From contig JAILNI010000006.1 of NCBI GenBank assembly GCA_024691765.1, positions 79,993-143,992 of the forward strand: DNA of 64,000 nucleotides, given 5' to 3'. The stretch's first letter is position 1. Each line of letters opens with the position of its first letter. A model generated the notes under the pieces. It ran no database searches, was not told the origin of the DNA, and worked only from the letters and a program-made list of their open reading frames with translations. This document shows, one piece after another, positions 18,023 to 27,170 of this stretch. The stretch is from Bacteroidales bacterium. GTDB taxonomy: Bacteria; Bacteroidota; Bacteroidia; Bacteroidales; UBA932. The position numbers and the translations under genes are program-made.

Positions 18023-18922
18023 CTAATACTCTATCCCGGTAAGGAACAGGGCGTGGCCGGAGACGGATTCGCCGGCAAGGCTGCGGCGGGGAATGCCATT
18101 CGCGGCGCCTTGGGCAATCCGGGAGTCTTGAGACGGGGGCAGAATCAGCCCGGCGAACTCATCCAGGCTGCGGCGGCCGCGGCCTACCTCCAGCAGCGTT
18201 CCCACGATGGCCCGTACCATATTCCGCAAGAACCTGTCGGCTGAAATGCGGAAGTACCAGTACTGCGGGGCCCTGGAGGCGGAACCCTCCGAAACCCTTG
18301 CCACCCTCGGCACGCTAAGAGGGGGGACCGCGTCAGCGGTGGGGTCAAGCGAAGCGAGACGATTTCGGAGGGTTGCTGCCTCCAGGGCTGGAGTATACGG
18401 CCGCCACTCCGCCTCAAACACCGTGCAGACACTGGTCCTGGCATCGGAACCCACTTTCTGGAAGCAGGAAAAATCGTGTGTGCCAGGCAGCATCGCTGCG
18501 GCCTTGTTCATGAGTTCGAAATCCACCTCCGGATAGCCGTAAAAGAAAGACCTCCCGGCCATAAACGGGTCTTTGCAGCGGTGAAGGTAATAGGTGTAGC
18601 TACGCTTCTTCGCATCGAATCTCGCGTGAAAATCAGGCGAAGCCGGCTCGACTGAAAGAACCGCCACTGCGGGCGGCAGGATGGCATTTAATTTGCAGGC
18701 AAGAAAGGATGCGTCGGGCTCTCCCGAAGCGTCGAAATGCGCCACGTAACCCACGGCACTCACTCCAGTGTCGGTACGTCCTGCGCCGGTAACGCTTACC
18801 GGCTCGCCCAGAAGGGTTTGGAGGGCGGTTTCGAGGGCTTCCTGGACGCTCGGCGCATCGGGCTGCCTCTGCCAGCCGCAGAAGGGGGCTCCGTCGTAGG
18901 AAAGAGTGATTTTGTAGCGCAT
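18023..18922 (-). CDS. truA: tRNA pseudouridine synthase A with internal insertion
   Basis: LSYDGAPFCGWQRQP, VTGAGRTDTGVSAVGYVAHFD, YWYFRISADRFLRNMVRAIVGTLLEVGRG; ~40 extra residues before YWYFRIS. Confidence 0.95.
   Translation of the reverse strand: MRYKITLSYDGAPFCGWQRQPDAPSVQEALETALQTLLGEPVSVTGAGRTDTGVSAVGYVAHFDASGEPDASFLACKLNAILPPAVAVLSVEPASPDFHARFDAKKRSYTYYLHRCKDPFMAGRSFFYGYPEVDFELMNKAAAMLPGTHDFSCFQKVGSDARTSVCTVFEAEWRPYTPALEAATLRNRLASLDPTADAVPPLSVPRVARVSEGSASRAPQYWYFRISADRFLRNMVRAIVGTLLEVGRGRRSLDEFAGLILPPSQDSRIAQGAANGIPRRSLAGESVSGHALFLTGIEY
18270..18389. repeat. 120-bp palindromic element inside truA
   Basis: Arms GCCCTGGAGGCGGAACCCTCCGAAA (18270-18294) and TTTCGGAGGGTTGCTGCCTCCAGGGCT (18363-18389) are near-perfect inverted repeats. 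Confidence 0.75.
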
Positions 18923-18929
18923 ACGAATG

Positions 18930-18937
18930 CAAATGTA
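18930..18937 (-). promoter_or_regulatory. -7 box (TACATTTG) for truA
   Basis: CAAATGTA on the plus strand just upstream of the truA start at 18922. Confidence 0.45.
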
Positions 18938-18945
18938 ACAAAAAT

Positions 18946-19941
18946 ATGGACCAAAACGTAAACATCAAGGAACTCAACGAACGCATCCAGAAGGAGAGCG
19001 GTTTCGTGGACCTTCTGAGTCTCGAAATGGGTAAGGTCATCGTGGGCCAGAAGCATCTGGTCGAAAACCTCATGATTGCCCTGCTGGCAAACGGCCACAT
19101 CCTCCTGGAGGGCGTGCCCGGCCTCGCCAAGACCCTTGCCATCAGCACCCTGGCCAAAGCCATCGACGCAAAATTCAGCCGCATACAGTTCACCCCGGAC
19201 CTGCTTCCGGCGGATGTCACCGGCACCCTCATCTACTCCCAGAAGAAAGAGGCTTTCGAAGTGCACAAGGGCCCCGTCTTCGCCAATTTCGTGCTTGCCG
19301 ATGAAATCAACCGCGCGCCTGCCAAGGTGCAGTCGGCGCTGCTCGAGGCCATGCAGGAAAGGCAGGTCACCCTGGGCGACGACACCTATCCGCTTCCGGA
19401 GCCTTTCCTGGTGATGGCAACCCAGAACCCCATCGAGCAGGAGGGCACATATCCTCTTCCTGAAGCCCAGGTGGACCGATTCATGCTCAAGGTGCTTGTG
19501 GGCTATCCCAAGAAGGAAGAGGAGAAGCAGATACTCCGGATGAACACCACCGGCGAGTTCCCGAAACCGAACGCAGTCGTTACTCCTGCCGACATCGTGC
19601 GCGCCCGCGAGGTTGTGCGCGAAGTGTATATGGATGAGAAAATCGAGCGCTACATAGTCGATATAGTTTACGCCACCCGCACTCCGGGAGATTACGGCCT
19701 GAAGGAGCTCGAAGGCCTCATCGGATTCGGAGCCTCCCCCCGCGCAAGCATCTCCCTTGCCGCCGCGGCGAGGGCATACGCCTTCATCAAGAGGCGCGGC
19801 TACGTTATTCCGGAAGACGTCCGCGCGGTCTGTCCCGAGGTGCTCCGTCACCGTATCGGACTCACCTACGAGGCCGAGGCCGAGAATGTAACTGCCGACC
19901 AGATAATCGAAAAGGTAATCAACGCCGTCATCGTTCCGTAA
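18946..19941 (+). CDS. MoxR-family AAA+ ATPase
   Basis: GHILLEGVPGLAKTLAISTLA, ADEINRAPAKVQSALLEAMQERQVTLG, MATQNPIEQEGTYPLPEAQ. Confidence 0.96.
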   Translation: MDQNVNIKELNERIQKESGFVDLLSLEMGKVIVGQKHLVENLMIALLANGHILLEGVPGLAKTLAISTLAKAIDAKFSRIQFTPDLLPADVTGTLIYSQKKEAFEVHKGPVFANFVLADEINRAPAKVQSALLEAMQERQVTLGDDTYPLPEPFLVMATQNPIEQEGTYPLPEAQVDRFMLKVLVGYPKKEEEKQILRMNTTGEFPKPNAVVTPADIVRAREVVREVYMDEKIERYIVDIVYATRTPGDYGLKELEGLIGFGASPRASISLAAAARAYAFIKRRGYVIPEDVRAVCPEVLRHRIGLTYEAEAENVTADQIIEKVINAVIVP

Positions 19942-20834
19942 TGCCAGCCCAGGGTTCAGCCACCGATCTCCTCAAGAAGGTGCGGAAGATAGAAATCCGC
20001 ACCAAGGCGCTTTCGCACCAGATCTTCGCCGGAGAGTACCATTCAGCCTTCAAGGGTAGGGGAATGGCCTTCAGCGAGGTGCGGGAGTATCAGTACGGAG
20101 ACGACGTGCGCAACATGGACTGGAATGTAACCGCACGTCTGAGAGCGCCTTACGTAAAGGTGTTCGAGGAGGAGCGGGAACTAACGGTGGTGCTCATGGT
20201 GGACGTAAGCCGCAGCGGTCTTTTCGGAACGAGGGTGCAGAACAAAAGGGAACTTCTTACCGAGATAGCGGCGGTGCTCAGCTTCAGCGCCATCCTCAAC
20301 AACGACAAGGTAGGCGCCCTCTTCTTCAGCGACCGCATCGAAAAGTTCATCCCCCCGGCCAAGGGCCGTACCCATCTGCTGCACATCATAAGGGAGATGC
20401 TTGAACTTCAGCCGGAGGGGAACGGCACCGACATCGGCGGGGCCCTTCGCTACCTGACCGGCGCCATCAAGAAAAAGTGTACGGTGTTCCTTCTGAGCGA
20501 CCTGCTCGACACCGACGCCGCCGGCGTCCCCCGTTACGAGGACGCACTCAAGGTGGCAGTGAACAGGCACGACCTCTCGGTGATAAAGGTGCACGACCCA
20601 GTGGATTATGCGCTTCCCGACGTAGGCCTCGTGAACATCAAAGACAGCGAGACCGGCAGCACGGCCTGGGTGGACACTTCGCTCAGTCAGGTACGCAGCA
20701 GCTATTCCCGATGGATGGAAGGCGTCCGCTCGCAGGAAAACCACCTCTTCAATCTCTATAATGTCGACCACGTGGACATCTCCACCGACGACGATTATGT
20801 AAAGGGGCTCATGGCCCTGTTCGCAAGAAGATGA
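19941..20834 (+). CDS. DUF58 domain protein
   Basis: GEYHSAFKGRGMAFSEVREYQYGDDVRNMDWNVTARL; downstream of moxR. Confidence 0.93.
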   Translation: MPAQGSATDLLKKVRKIEIRTKALSHQIFAGEYHSAFKGRGMAFSEVREYQYGDDVRNMDWNVTARLRAPYVKVFEEERELTVVLMVDVSRSGLFGTRVQNKRELLTEIAAVLSFSAILNNDKVGALFFSDRIEKFIPPAKGRTHLLHIIREMLELQPEGNGTDIGGALRYLTGAIKKKCTVFLLSDLLDTDAAGVPRYEDALKVAVNRHDLSVIKVHDPVDYALPDVGLVNIKDSETGSTAWVDTSLSQVRSSYSRWMEGVRSQENHLFNLYNVDHVDISTDDDYVKGLMALFARR

Positions 20835-21775
20835 AGGCTCTGATTCTAATAATCCTGGCGGCTCTCGCTGAGCCCGTTCCCTCAGGCAAGGCTTTCCTTA
20901 AACAGCTTCAGCCCCGGGACTCCATCCTCATAGCCGACCAGCTTGAATACGGATTTACCCTCGAGGGCGTTGAGGACGGCACCTCCATAGCGCTGCCCGA
21001 CTACGGCGAGGCCTCCAACGACACGCTGACCCTTGTCCGCGGCTGGCAGGTCGATACGCTCAAATACAATAAGAAGGCCCGCACCCGCGATATCCGGGCG
21101 GCGGTGGTCCTGGCTCCTTTCGAGGAGGGGCAGTACATCCTTCCGCCCATCTATGCCCTGAGAATCAAAGGGGAAAAGACGGACACCCTCATGTTCGAGG
21201 TGCCGGAGCTGAAAGTCACTTCCATCCAGATAGATACGGCATCCTTCACTCCCCACGACATCAAGGGGCAGATAAGGTATCCGGTGACCTTCGCAGAGGT
21301 GCTTCCCTGGGGTCTGGGCGCCCTCGGGCTGGCGGCCCTGATACTTCTGGCCGTCTACCTTATCCGCCGTTATTCCGGAAAGGACGAGGCCGGCAGACCG
21401 AAAGATCCGCCCTACGTGGTCGCCCTCCGCAGCCTTGACCGCTACCGCGGCGACAGGTTCTGGGCGCCCGACAAACAGAAAGCTTTCTATTCGGGGGTTA
21501 CCGATACCCTCAAGGAGTATATGGACGCCGAATTCGGGGTGGACGCCCCGGAGATGACGACGGCCGAGCTGTTCGAAGCGCTGAAAGGGCGTGAAGACAT
21601 TACCCCGGAGATGTTCGGACGCCTGAAAGGCCTTTTCGAAACGGCCGATTTCGTGAAGTTCGCCAAGATGACGGTTCCTCCGGAAGACAATGCCGGAGTG
21701 CTGCCCACGGCGGTGAAGTTCGTAACCGATACATACCAGCGGCAGCTGGAGGGAGAGGAGGCCCCGCAGAAGTAG
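20831..21775 (+). CDS. Bat-operon hypothetical membrane protein
   Basis: Signal peptide, one central TM (LGALGLAALILLAVYLI), 4-nt overlap with the DUF58 gene. Confidence 0.75.
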   Translation: MKALILIILAALAEPVPSGKAFLKQLQPRDSILIADQLEYGFTLEGVEDGTSIALPDYGEASNDTLTLVRGWQVDTLKYNKKARTRDIRAAVVLAPFEEGQYILPPIYALRIKGEKTDTLMFEVPELKVTSIQIDTASFTPHDIKGQIRYPVTFAEVLPWGLGALGLAALILLAVYLIRRYSGKDEAGRPKDPPYVVALRSLDRYRGDRFWAPDKQKAFYSGVTDTLKEYMDAEFGVDAPEMTTAELFEALKGREDITPEMFGRLKGLFETADFVKFAKMTVPPEDNAGVLPTAVKFVTDTYQRQLEGEEAPQK

Positions 21776-22759
21776 ATGTTCTTCGAGTATCCTCGTCTTC
21801 TCTGGCTCCTCGCGGTTCCCGCGCTGCTGCTGGCGGTTTACGTCCTGCGCCTGGTCGGCAAGCGCCCGCCACATCTCCGCGTAAGCGCCGCCGCACCGTG
21901 GCTGCAGCGCAAAAGCATACTCCTGCAGATATTCAGCCATCTGCCCATGGCCCTCTTCACCGCGGCGATGTCGCTGCTGGTGATAGCCATAGCGCGTCCG
22001 CGCTCGTCTTCCCAGGTGGAGAAGATAGACTCCGAAGGCATCGACATAGTCTTCGCGATAGACGTATCCACTTCCATGCTGGCCCGGGACTTCACCCCCG
22101 ACCGCATCAGCGCGGCAAAGGACATTGCGATCGAGTTTATCGCCCAGAGGCCGTCCGACCGCATGGGGATAGTGGTGTTCGCGGGCGAGAGTTACACGCA
22201 GTGCCCTCTCACCACCGACCGCGCCACCCTCATCAACCTCATGAAGGAGGTGCAGACGGACCTTATAGAAGACGGCACCGCGATAGGCAACGGACTCGCG
22301 ACGGCCGTGGCCCGCATGATGGATTCCGACGCGCCGAGCAGGGTGATTATCCTGCTTACCGACGGTGTGAACAACTCCGGCGAAATAGCCCCGGAAACTG
22401 CCGCGGAGATAGCGAAATCCTACAATGTGCGCGTGTATACGATAGGCGTAGGCGCGAACGGCGAGGCCCCGTATCCGGTGATGACCCCATGGGGAGTCGA
22501 GGTCCGGAAGATTCCCGTCGAGATCGACGAGGCCCTGCTGCAGAAGATTGCGGAGGCGACGGGTGGAAAGTACTTCCGTGCCACCGACAATACCAAACTC
22601 AGTGAAATCTATTCCGAGATCGGCAAGATGGAGAAGGTCCGCACCACTGTGGACAGCTTCCCCGTCTACAAGGAGCTCTACCTCGACTACGCGCTTGCCG
22701 CGATGGCGTGCCTGCTGCTCCTGCTGGCCCTGGAAATGTTTATAAGGAGGTTGCCGTAA
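21776..22759 (+). CDS. batA: VWA domain protein BatA
   Basis: VFAIDVSTSMLARDF MIDAS motif, N-terminal TMs; operon context. Confidence 0.88.
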   Translation: MFFEYPRLLWLLAVPALLLAVYVLRLVGKRPPHLRVSAAAPWLQRKSILLQIFSHLPMALFTAAMSLLVIAIARPRSSSQVEKIDSEGIDIVFAIDVSTSMLARDFTPDRISAAKDIAIEFIAQRPSDRMGIVVFAGESYTQCPLTTDRATLINLMKEVQTDLIEDGTAIGNGLATAVARMMDSDAPSRVIILLTDGVNNSGEIAPETAAEIAKSYNVRVYTIGVGANGEAPYPVMTPWGVEVRKIPVEIDEALLQKIAEATGGKYFRATDNTKLSEIYSEIGKMEKVRTTVDSFPVYKELYLDYALAAMACLLLLLALEMFIRRLP

Positions 22760-23760
22760 TGCTCTATTTCGCCAATCCGGATTATCTCTGGCTGCTTTTG
22801 CTGGTGCCGCTGCTGCCTCTGCTCTTCGCATTTGCGCTCTGGCTCCGCCGCCGCCGTGTCCGCAAGCTGGGAGATGCAGCCTCGGTAGCCCGCCTGATGC
22901 CGCATTACTCCCCGGCCAAAGCATGGATAAGGCTGATTCTGGCCGACCTGGCCGTGATGTCGCTGACGCTCGCGCTGGCCCGTCCCCAGATAGGTGCAAA
23001 GCTGGCCGAAAGGGAGACGAAGGGAGCCGAAATTATGATATGTCTCGACGTGTCGAACTCGATGCTCGCCGAGGACTATTCCCCCAACCGCATGGAGAGG
23101 GCGAAACTGGCCATCAGCCGCCTTGTGGACCGTCTCCGCGACGACCGCATCGGCCTTATTATCTTTGCCGGGAAGTCCTTCGTGCAGCTGCCTGTAACGA
23201 CCGATTACGTCTCGGCAAAGATGTTCCTCGGCAGCATAGGGCCCGACAGCGTGCCGGTGCAGGGAACGGCGATAGGCGAGGCCGTGCTGACGGCGATAAA
23301 GAGTTTCAGCACCCAGAGTGAGAAGAGCCGCGCAATCATAGTGATCACCGACGGTGAGAACCATGAAGACGACCCGGTGGCCGCCGCGAAACAGGCTGCT
23401 GAAGCTGGAATAAAGGTTTATACGATTGGTGTCGGTACGCCGGAAGGGCAGCCGATATCCATAAACGGAGAACTGCTCAAGGACAAGTCCGGCAACATAG
23501 TTGTGACGCGCCTGGACGAGGGCGTTCTCAGAAAGATGGCACAAGCCGGAGGCGGGGCATACGTCCGTGCCGGCAACGAAGAGTTCGGGCTGAATCCTAT
23601 TATAGACGACCTTCGCAGGCTCGAGGCCGAGCATTTCAAAAGCGTGGTGTTCGAGGAGTACGACGAGCAGTACATGTATTTCGCCGCTGCGGCTTTCATC
23701 CTGCTTGCGGTGGCATTCCTGATTGGCGACAGGCGCGCGGAAAGGAGGCTTTTCGAATGA
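22759..23760 (+). CDS. batB: VWA domain protein BatB (ATG at 22759; provided ORF starts at 22708)
   Basis: MICLDVSNSMLAEDYSPNRMERAK MIDAS; overlaps the batA stop by one base. Confidence 0.88.
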   Translation: MLYFANPDYLWLLLLVPLLPLLFAFALWLRRRRVRKLGDAASVARLMPHYSPAKAWIRLILADLAVMSLTLALARPQIGAKLAERETKGAEIMICLDVSNSMLAEDYSPNRMERAKLAISRLVDRLRDDRIGLIIFAGKSFVQLPVTTDYVSAKMFLGSIGPDSVPVQGTAIGEAVLTAIKSFSTQSEKSRAIIVITDGENHEDDPVAAAKQAAEAGIKVYTIGVGTPEGQPISINGELLKDKSGNIVVTRLDEGVLRKMAQAGGGAYVRAGNEEFGLNPIIDDLRRLEAEHFKSVVFEEYDEQYMYFAAAAFILLAVAFLIGDRRAERRLFE

Positions 23761-24470
23761 GACGACTGCTTTGCATATTATTGATATTCAGCGCACTGCC
23801 CCTTGCCGCCCAGGTGGACAGGAAAGAGGTGCGCGCCGGCAACCGCAAGTTCCGCAAGGGAGAATGGCAGGAGGCCGAACTGGACTACCGCAAGGCGGTG
23901 CTGAAGGATTCCCTCTCGGTGGCGGGTGAGTACAATCTTGCATCGTCCCTTTACAGGCAGGGAAGCTACGACGAGGCGGCGCAGGCCCTTGGTCGAGCTG
24001 ACGCCGAAGTGGCTGAAACCCCTCATGCCGCGTCTTACTACTACAACGAAGGCGACGTGGCCCTTCAGCGCAAGGACTACGGCGCGGCCGTGAAGGCTTT
24101 CCGTCAGAGCCTGCTGCTGAATCCCGGCGACATGGACGCCAAGGAGAACTACATCTACGCGAAGGAGATGCTGAAAAACCAGCAGGGCGGCGGCCAGGGC
24201 GACGGTCAGCAGAACCAGGACCAGCAGGACCAGAACCAGGACCAGGATCAGCAGAATCAGGACAGCAACGACAATCAGCAGAACCAGCAGCAACCCGACC
24301 AGCAGAATCAGGACAGGCAGGAGCAGCAGGATCAACCCCAGCAGATATCGCAGCAGCAGGCCCGCCAGATGCTGAAGGCGGTGCAGGCGAAAGAGAAGGA
24401 AACCCAGGACAAGGTGAAGAAGGAAAAGGCCGCCCTGCTTAAGAGCAGCCAGAAAGAAAAGAATTGGTAA
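23757..24470 (+). CDS. batC: TPR protein BatC with Gln/Asn/Asp-rich C-terminal region
   Basis: TPR-like N-terminus, then QQNQDQQDQNQDQDQQNQDS low complexity; operon context. Confidence 0.82.
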   Translation: MRRLLCILLIFSALPLAAQVDRKEVRAGNRKFRKGEWQEAELDYRKAVLKDSLSVAGEYNLASSLYRQGSYDEAAQALGRADAEVAETPHAASYYYNEGDVALQRKDYGAAVKAFRQSLLLNPGDMDAKENYIYAKEMLKNQQGGGQGDGQQNQDQQDQNQDQDQQNQDSNDNQQNQQQPDQQNQDRQEQQDQPQQISQQQARQMLKAVQAKEKETQDKVKKEKAALLKSSQKEKNW

Positions 24471-27088
24471 TGAGACGATTACTCGGCATATTGGCAGCAC
24501 TGGCGTTCGCCCTTCCGGCGGCCGCTCAGGGCTTCGAGATGACGGCCCCGAACCTCGTGGCCGCGGATGAACAGTTCAATGTCACCTTCAAGATCGACGG
24601 CGACAAGGCGCCGAGCGATTTCGAGTGGAGTCCGGGCGACGACTTCAAGCTCGTCTGGGGCCCCCAGAAGGGCAGTTCCTCGTCCATCAGCATCATAAAC
24701 GGAAAGACCACACGCACATCGACTACAACCTATACCTACGTGCTCATGCCGCGTTCCACCGGCACTTTCACCCTTCCTCCGGCAAGCGCCACCATCAAGG
24801 GGAAGAAGGTCTCGTCCGCTTCCAGGACCATCCAGGTGGTGGGAGGAGGACAGCAGCAGGGGAGCCAGGGCGGCCAGGCCAGGCAGCAGGGAACGCAGTC
24901 GCAGGATGCCGCCGGAGAACTGAGCGGCGACGACATCTTCATGCGCATGAGCATTTCGAAGTCGTCCGTGGTGGTGGGCGAAGGCCTCACGGCGACCCTC
25001 AAACTCTATACGAGGGTGCCTGTCGCGGGCTTTGAAGACGCCCGCTTCCCCACCTTCGACGGCTTCTGGAGCCAGCAGCTGCAGGCCCCGCAGAACATAC
25101 AGTTCCAACGCGAAAACGTGGGCGGACGCATCTACGACGCCGCCGTGTTGCGTTCGTGGAACCTCATCCCCCAGAAATCCGGCGAGATTAGCGTCGATCC
25201 GGCCGAACTCATCTGCCTTGTGAACGTCCGCAAGCCGTCCACGGGCGGAAGCATCTTCGACTCCTTCTTCCAGGACGACTACCGCACGATACGCAAGAGG
25301 GTGCATACCCCGGCAATTGCCATACGGGTGTCCGCCCTTCCCGCGGGTGCACCGGCTTCCTTCGGCGGCGGCGTCGGCCAGTTCGCCATAAAAGCCTCGC
25401 TCACAAGGGATTCCCTCAAGACCCACGATGCCGCATCGTTGAAACTGACGGTCACCGGAAGCGGCAATACAGCCCTCCTGGAGGCCCCGCGCATCAGTTT
25501 CCCGCCAGACTTCGAGGTCTACGACGTCAAGATAACCGACGTCCGCGGCGGCAAGACCTTCGAGTATCCCTTCATTCCGCGCAGCCACGGCGACTTCGTG
25601 ATAGGACCTGTGGAATACAGCTACTACGACATCGCCAAGGGCCGTTACGTCACCCTGCAGACCCAGGCGCTGCCGCTTTCCGTCGAACGCTCGGCTTCGG
25701 CCCAGGCGCAGGCAGACCGCCAGCAGGGCACCCTTTCGGTGGAAAAGAAGGATGTGAAGGACCTCGGAAGCGATATACGCTACATCTCTACCAGGAAACC
25801 GTCCTTCTCGTCGCCCGGCAGGTTCTTCCTTTGGTCGCCGCTGTTTTTCGGCCTTCTCGGCGGGCTCCTCCTGCTGGCTGCCGGCCTGTACTTCGGCCTG
25901 CGTAAGAGGGCGGAACTCCGTGCCGACGTAGCCCGGACCCGCAACCGCGGCGCAGTGAAGATGGCGCGCAAGCGCCTTGCCGCTGCCGGGAAGTTCCTGC
26001 AGCAGAATCTCGATGCTGCTTTCTGGGAAGAGCTTCACCGCACCCTTCTGGGCTTCGTGTCCGACAAACTGGGAATGGACGCGGCTGAAATGAGCAGGGA
26101 AAACATCCTGGAAAGGCTTCAGGCCGCAGGCGCTTCCGATTCCGTCGCGCAGGAGTTCTGTTCCCTTCTGGACGAGTGCGAATATGCCCGCTATGCCCCT
26201 GCGGCGGGCCAGGAGGCCATGTCAGCCCAGTATGAAAAGGCAGTTTCGGTAATCTCTGAAATCGATTCCTGCATGAAGAAGAAAGCGTCTTTCAAAGCCG
26301 GAGCGGTGCTGCTGGCTCTGCTGATTTTCTGCGCTCCCGCGCTGTCGTCCCAGGCCGCCCCTGCGTCAGCCGGACCTGCAGGTGAAGCCTACCTTGACTC
26401 GCTCTGGACAGCCGGTGTAAACGCCTATACTGTAGGAGATTACGTCGCGGCGCGCGATGCCTGGCTCGCGATTTCCGAGCTCGGGCTGGCATCTCCTGAG
26501 CTGTACACCAATACAGGCAATGCTTTCTTCAAGACAGACGATTATGCCAGGGCCGTACTCTGGTACGAACGCGCCCTGCGCCTCGACCCCTCTTTCGCTG
26601 ATGCCCGACACAATCTGGCTCTCGCCCAGGGCATGGTACAGGACCGCATCGAGCAGGTGCCGGAATTCTTCCTGGTGAGCTGGCTGCGCTCGCTCGGATG
26701 GAAGCTATCTTCCGACGCCTGGGCCGTGCTGTTCCTGGTTCTGCTGGCCGGAGCGCTGGCGCTGGCACTCCTCTTCCTTCTTGGCAGGAGCCAGTCGGCG
26801 CGAAGGACGGGCTTCTTCCTCGGAATCGCCCTTCTACTGCTGTCTATGGCCTCTCTGGGCTTCTCTTCCTGGCAGCGAAGGGAGAACCTCAAGGCCGACT
26901 CAGCCATAGTCATAAGCCCCGTTGTTGCAGTGAAGAGCACCCCCGGAGCCGGCGTCGGACGCGACCTTTTCATTCTTCATGAAGGCACGAAAGTGCGCAT
27001 CAACGACTCCGTTTCAGGCTGGGTGAACATCGAGCTTTCCGACGGCAGGCAGGGATGGATGAGGGAAGATAATTTGGAAAAAGTTTGA
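24470..27088 (+). CDS. BatD-BatE fusion (BatD beta domains, TM, then TPR and SH3-like BatE region)
   Basis: TAATG overlap with batC; BatD-like N-terminus; internal signal-peptide-like MKKKASFKAGAVLLALLIFCAPALSSQA from codon 26273, TPR, two TMs, SH3-like C-terminus. Confidence 0.8.
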   Translation: MRRLLGILAALAFALPAAAQGFEMTAPNLVAADEQFNVTFKIDGDKAPSDFEWSPGDDFKLVWGPQKGSSSSISIINGKTTRTSTTTYTYVLMPRSTGTFTLPPASATIKGKKVSSASRTIQVVGGGQQQGSQGGQARQQGTQSQDAAGELSGDDIFMRMSISKSSVVVGEGLTATLKLYTRVPVAGFEDARFPTFDGFWSQQLQAPQNIQFQRENVGGRIYDAAVLRSWNLIPQKSGEISVDPAELICLVNVRKPSTGGSIFDSFFQDDYRTIRKRVHTPAIAIRVSALPAGAPASFGGGVGQFAIKASLTRDSLKTHDAASLKLTVTGSGNTALLEAPRISFPPDFEVYDVKITDVRGGKTFEYPFIPRSHGDFVIGPVEYSYYDIAKGRYVTLQTQALPLSVERSASAQAQADRQQGTLSVEKKDVKDLGSDIRYISTRKPSFSSPGRFFLWSPLFFGLLGGLLLLAAGLYFGLRKRAELRADVARTRNRGAVKMARKRLAAAGKFLQQNLDAAFWEELHRTLLGFVSDKLGMDAAEMSRENILERLQAAGASDSVAQEFCSLLDECEYARYAPAAGQEAMSAQYEKAVSVISEIDSCMKKKASFKAGAVLLALLIFCAPALSSQAAPASAGPAGEAYLDSLWTAGVNAYTVGDYVAARDAWLAISELGLASPELYTNTGNAFFKTDDYARAVLWYERALRLDPSFADARHNLALAQGMVQDRIEQVPEFFLVSWLRSLGWKLSSDAWAVLFLVLLAGALALALLFLLGRSQSARRTGFFLGIALLLLSMASLGFSSWQRRENLKADSAIVISPVVAVKSTPGAGVGRDLFILHEGTKVRINDSVSGWVNIELSDGRQGWMREDNLEKV

Positions 27089-27115
27089 TTTTGTAAAAAA
27101 AAAGCCATACATTTG
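27084..27115 (+). promoter_or_regulatory. Promoter upstream of the OmpA-family gene (TTTG-N20-TACATTTG)
   Basis: TTTG 27084-27087 and TACATTTG 27108-27115. Confidence 0.65.
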
Positions 27116-27170
27116 CAGTTCAAAGGCATTATGCCGCGAGTTGAATATAATTCAAAGATTTATAAAAGAC

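Noticed and set aside
20882-22999. 705-aa minus-strand ORF across the Bat operon
   Set aside because: Antisense shadow ORF spanning three genuine overlapping plus-strand genes.
24175-24360. Phase-variation repeat in batC
   Set aside because: Units are multiples of three and degenerate, so slippage would not switch the frame; kept only as a possible length polymorphism.
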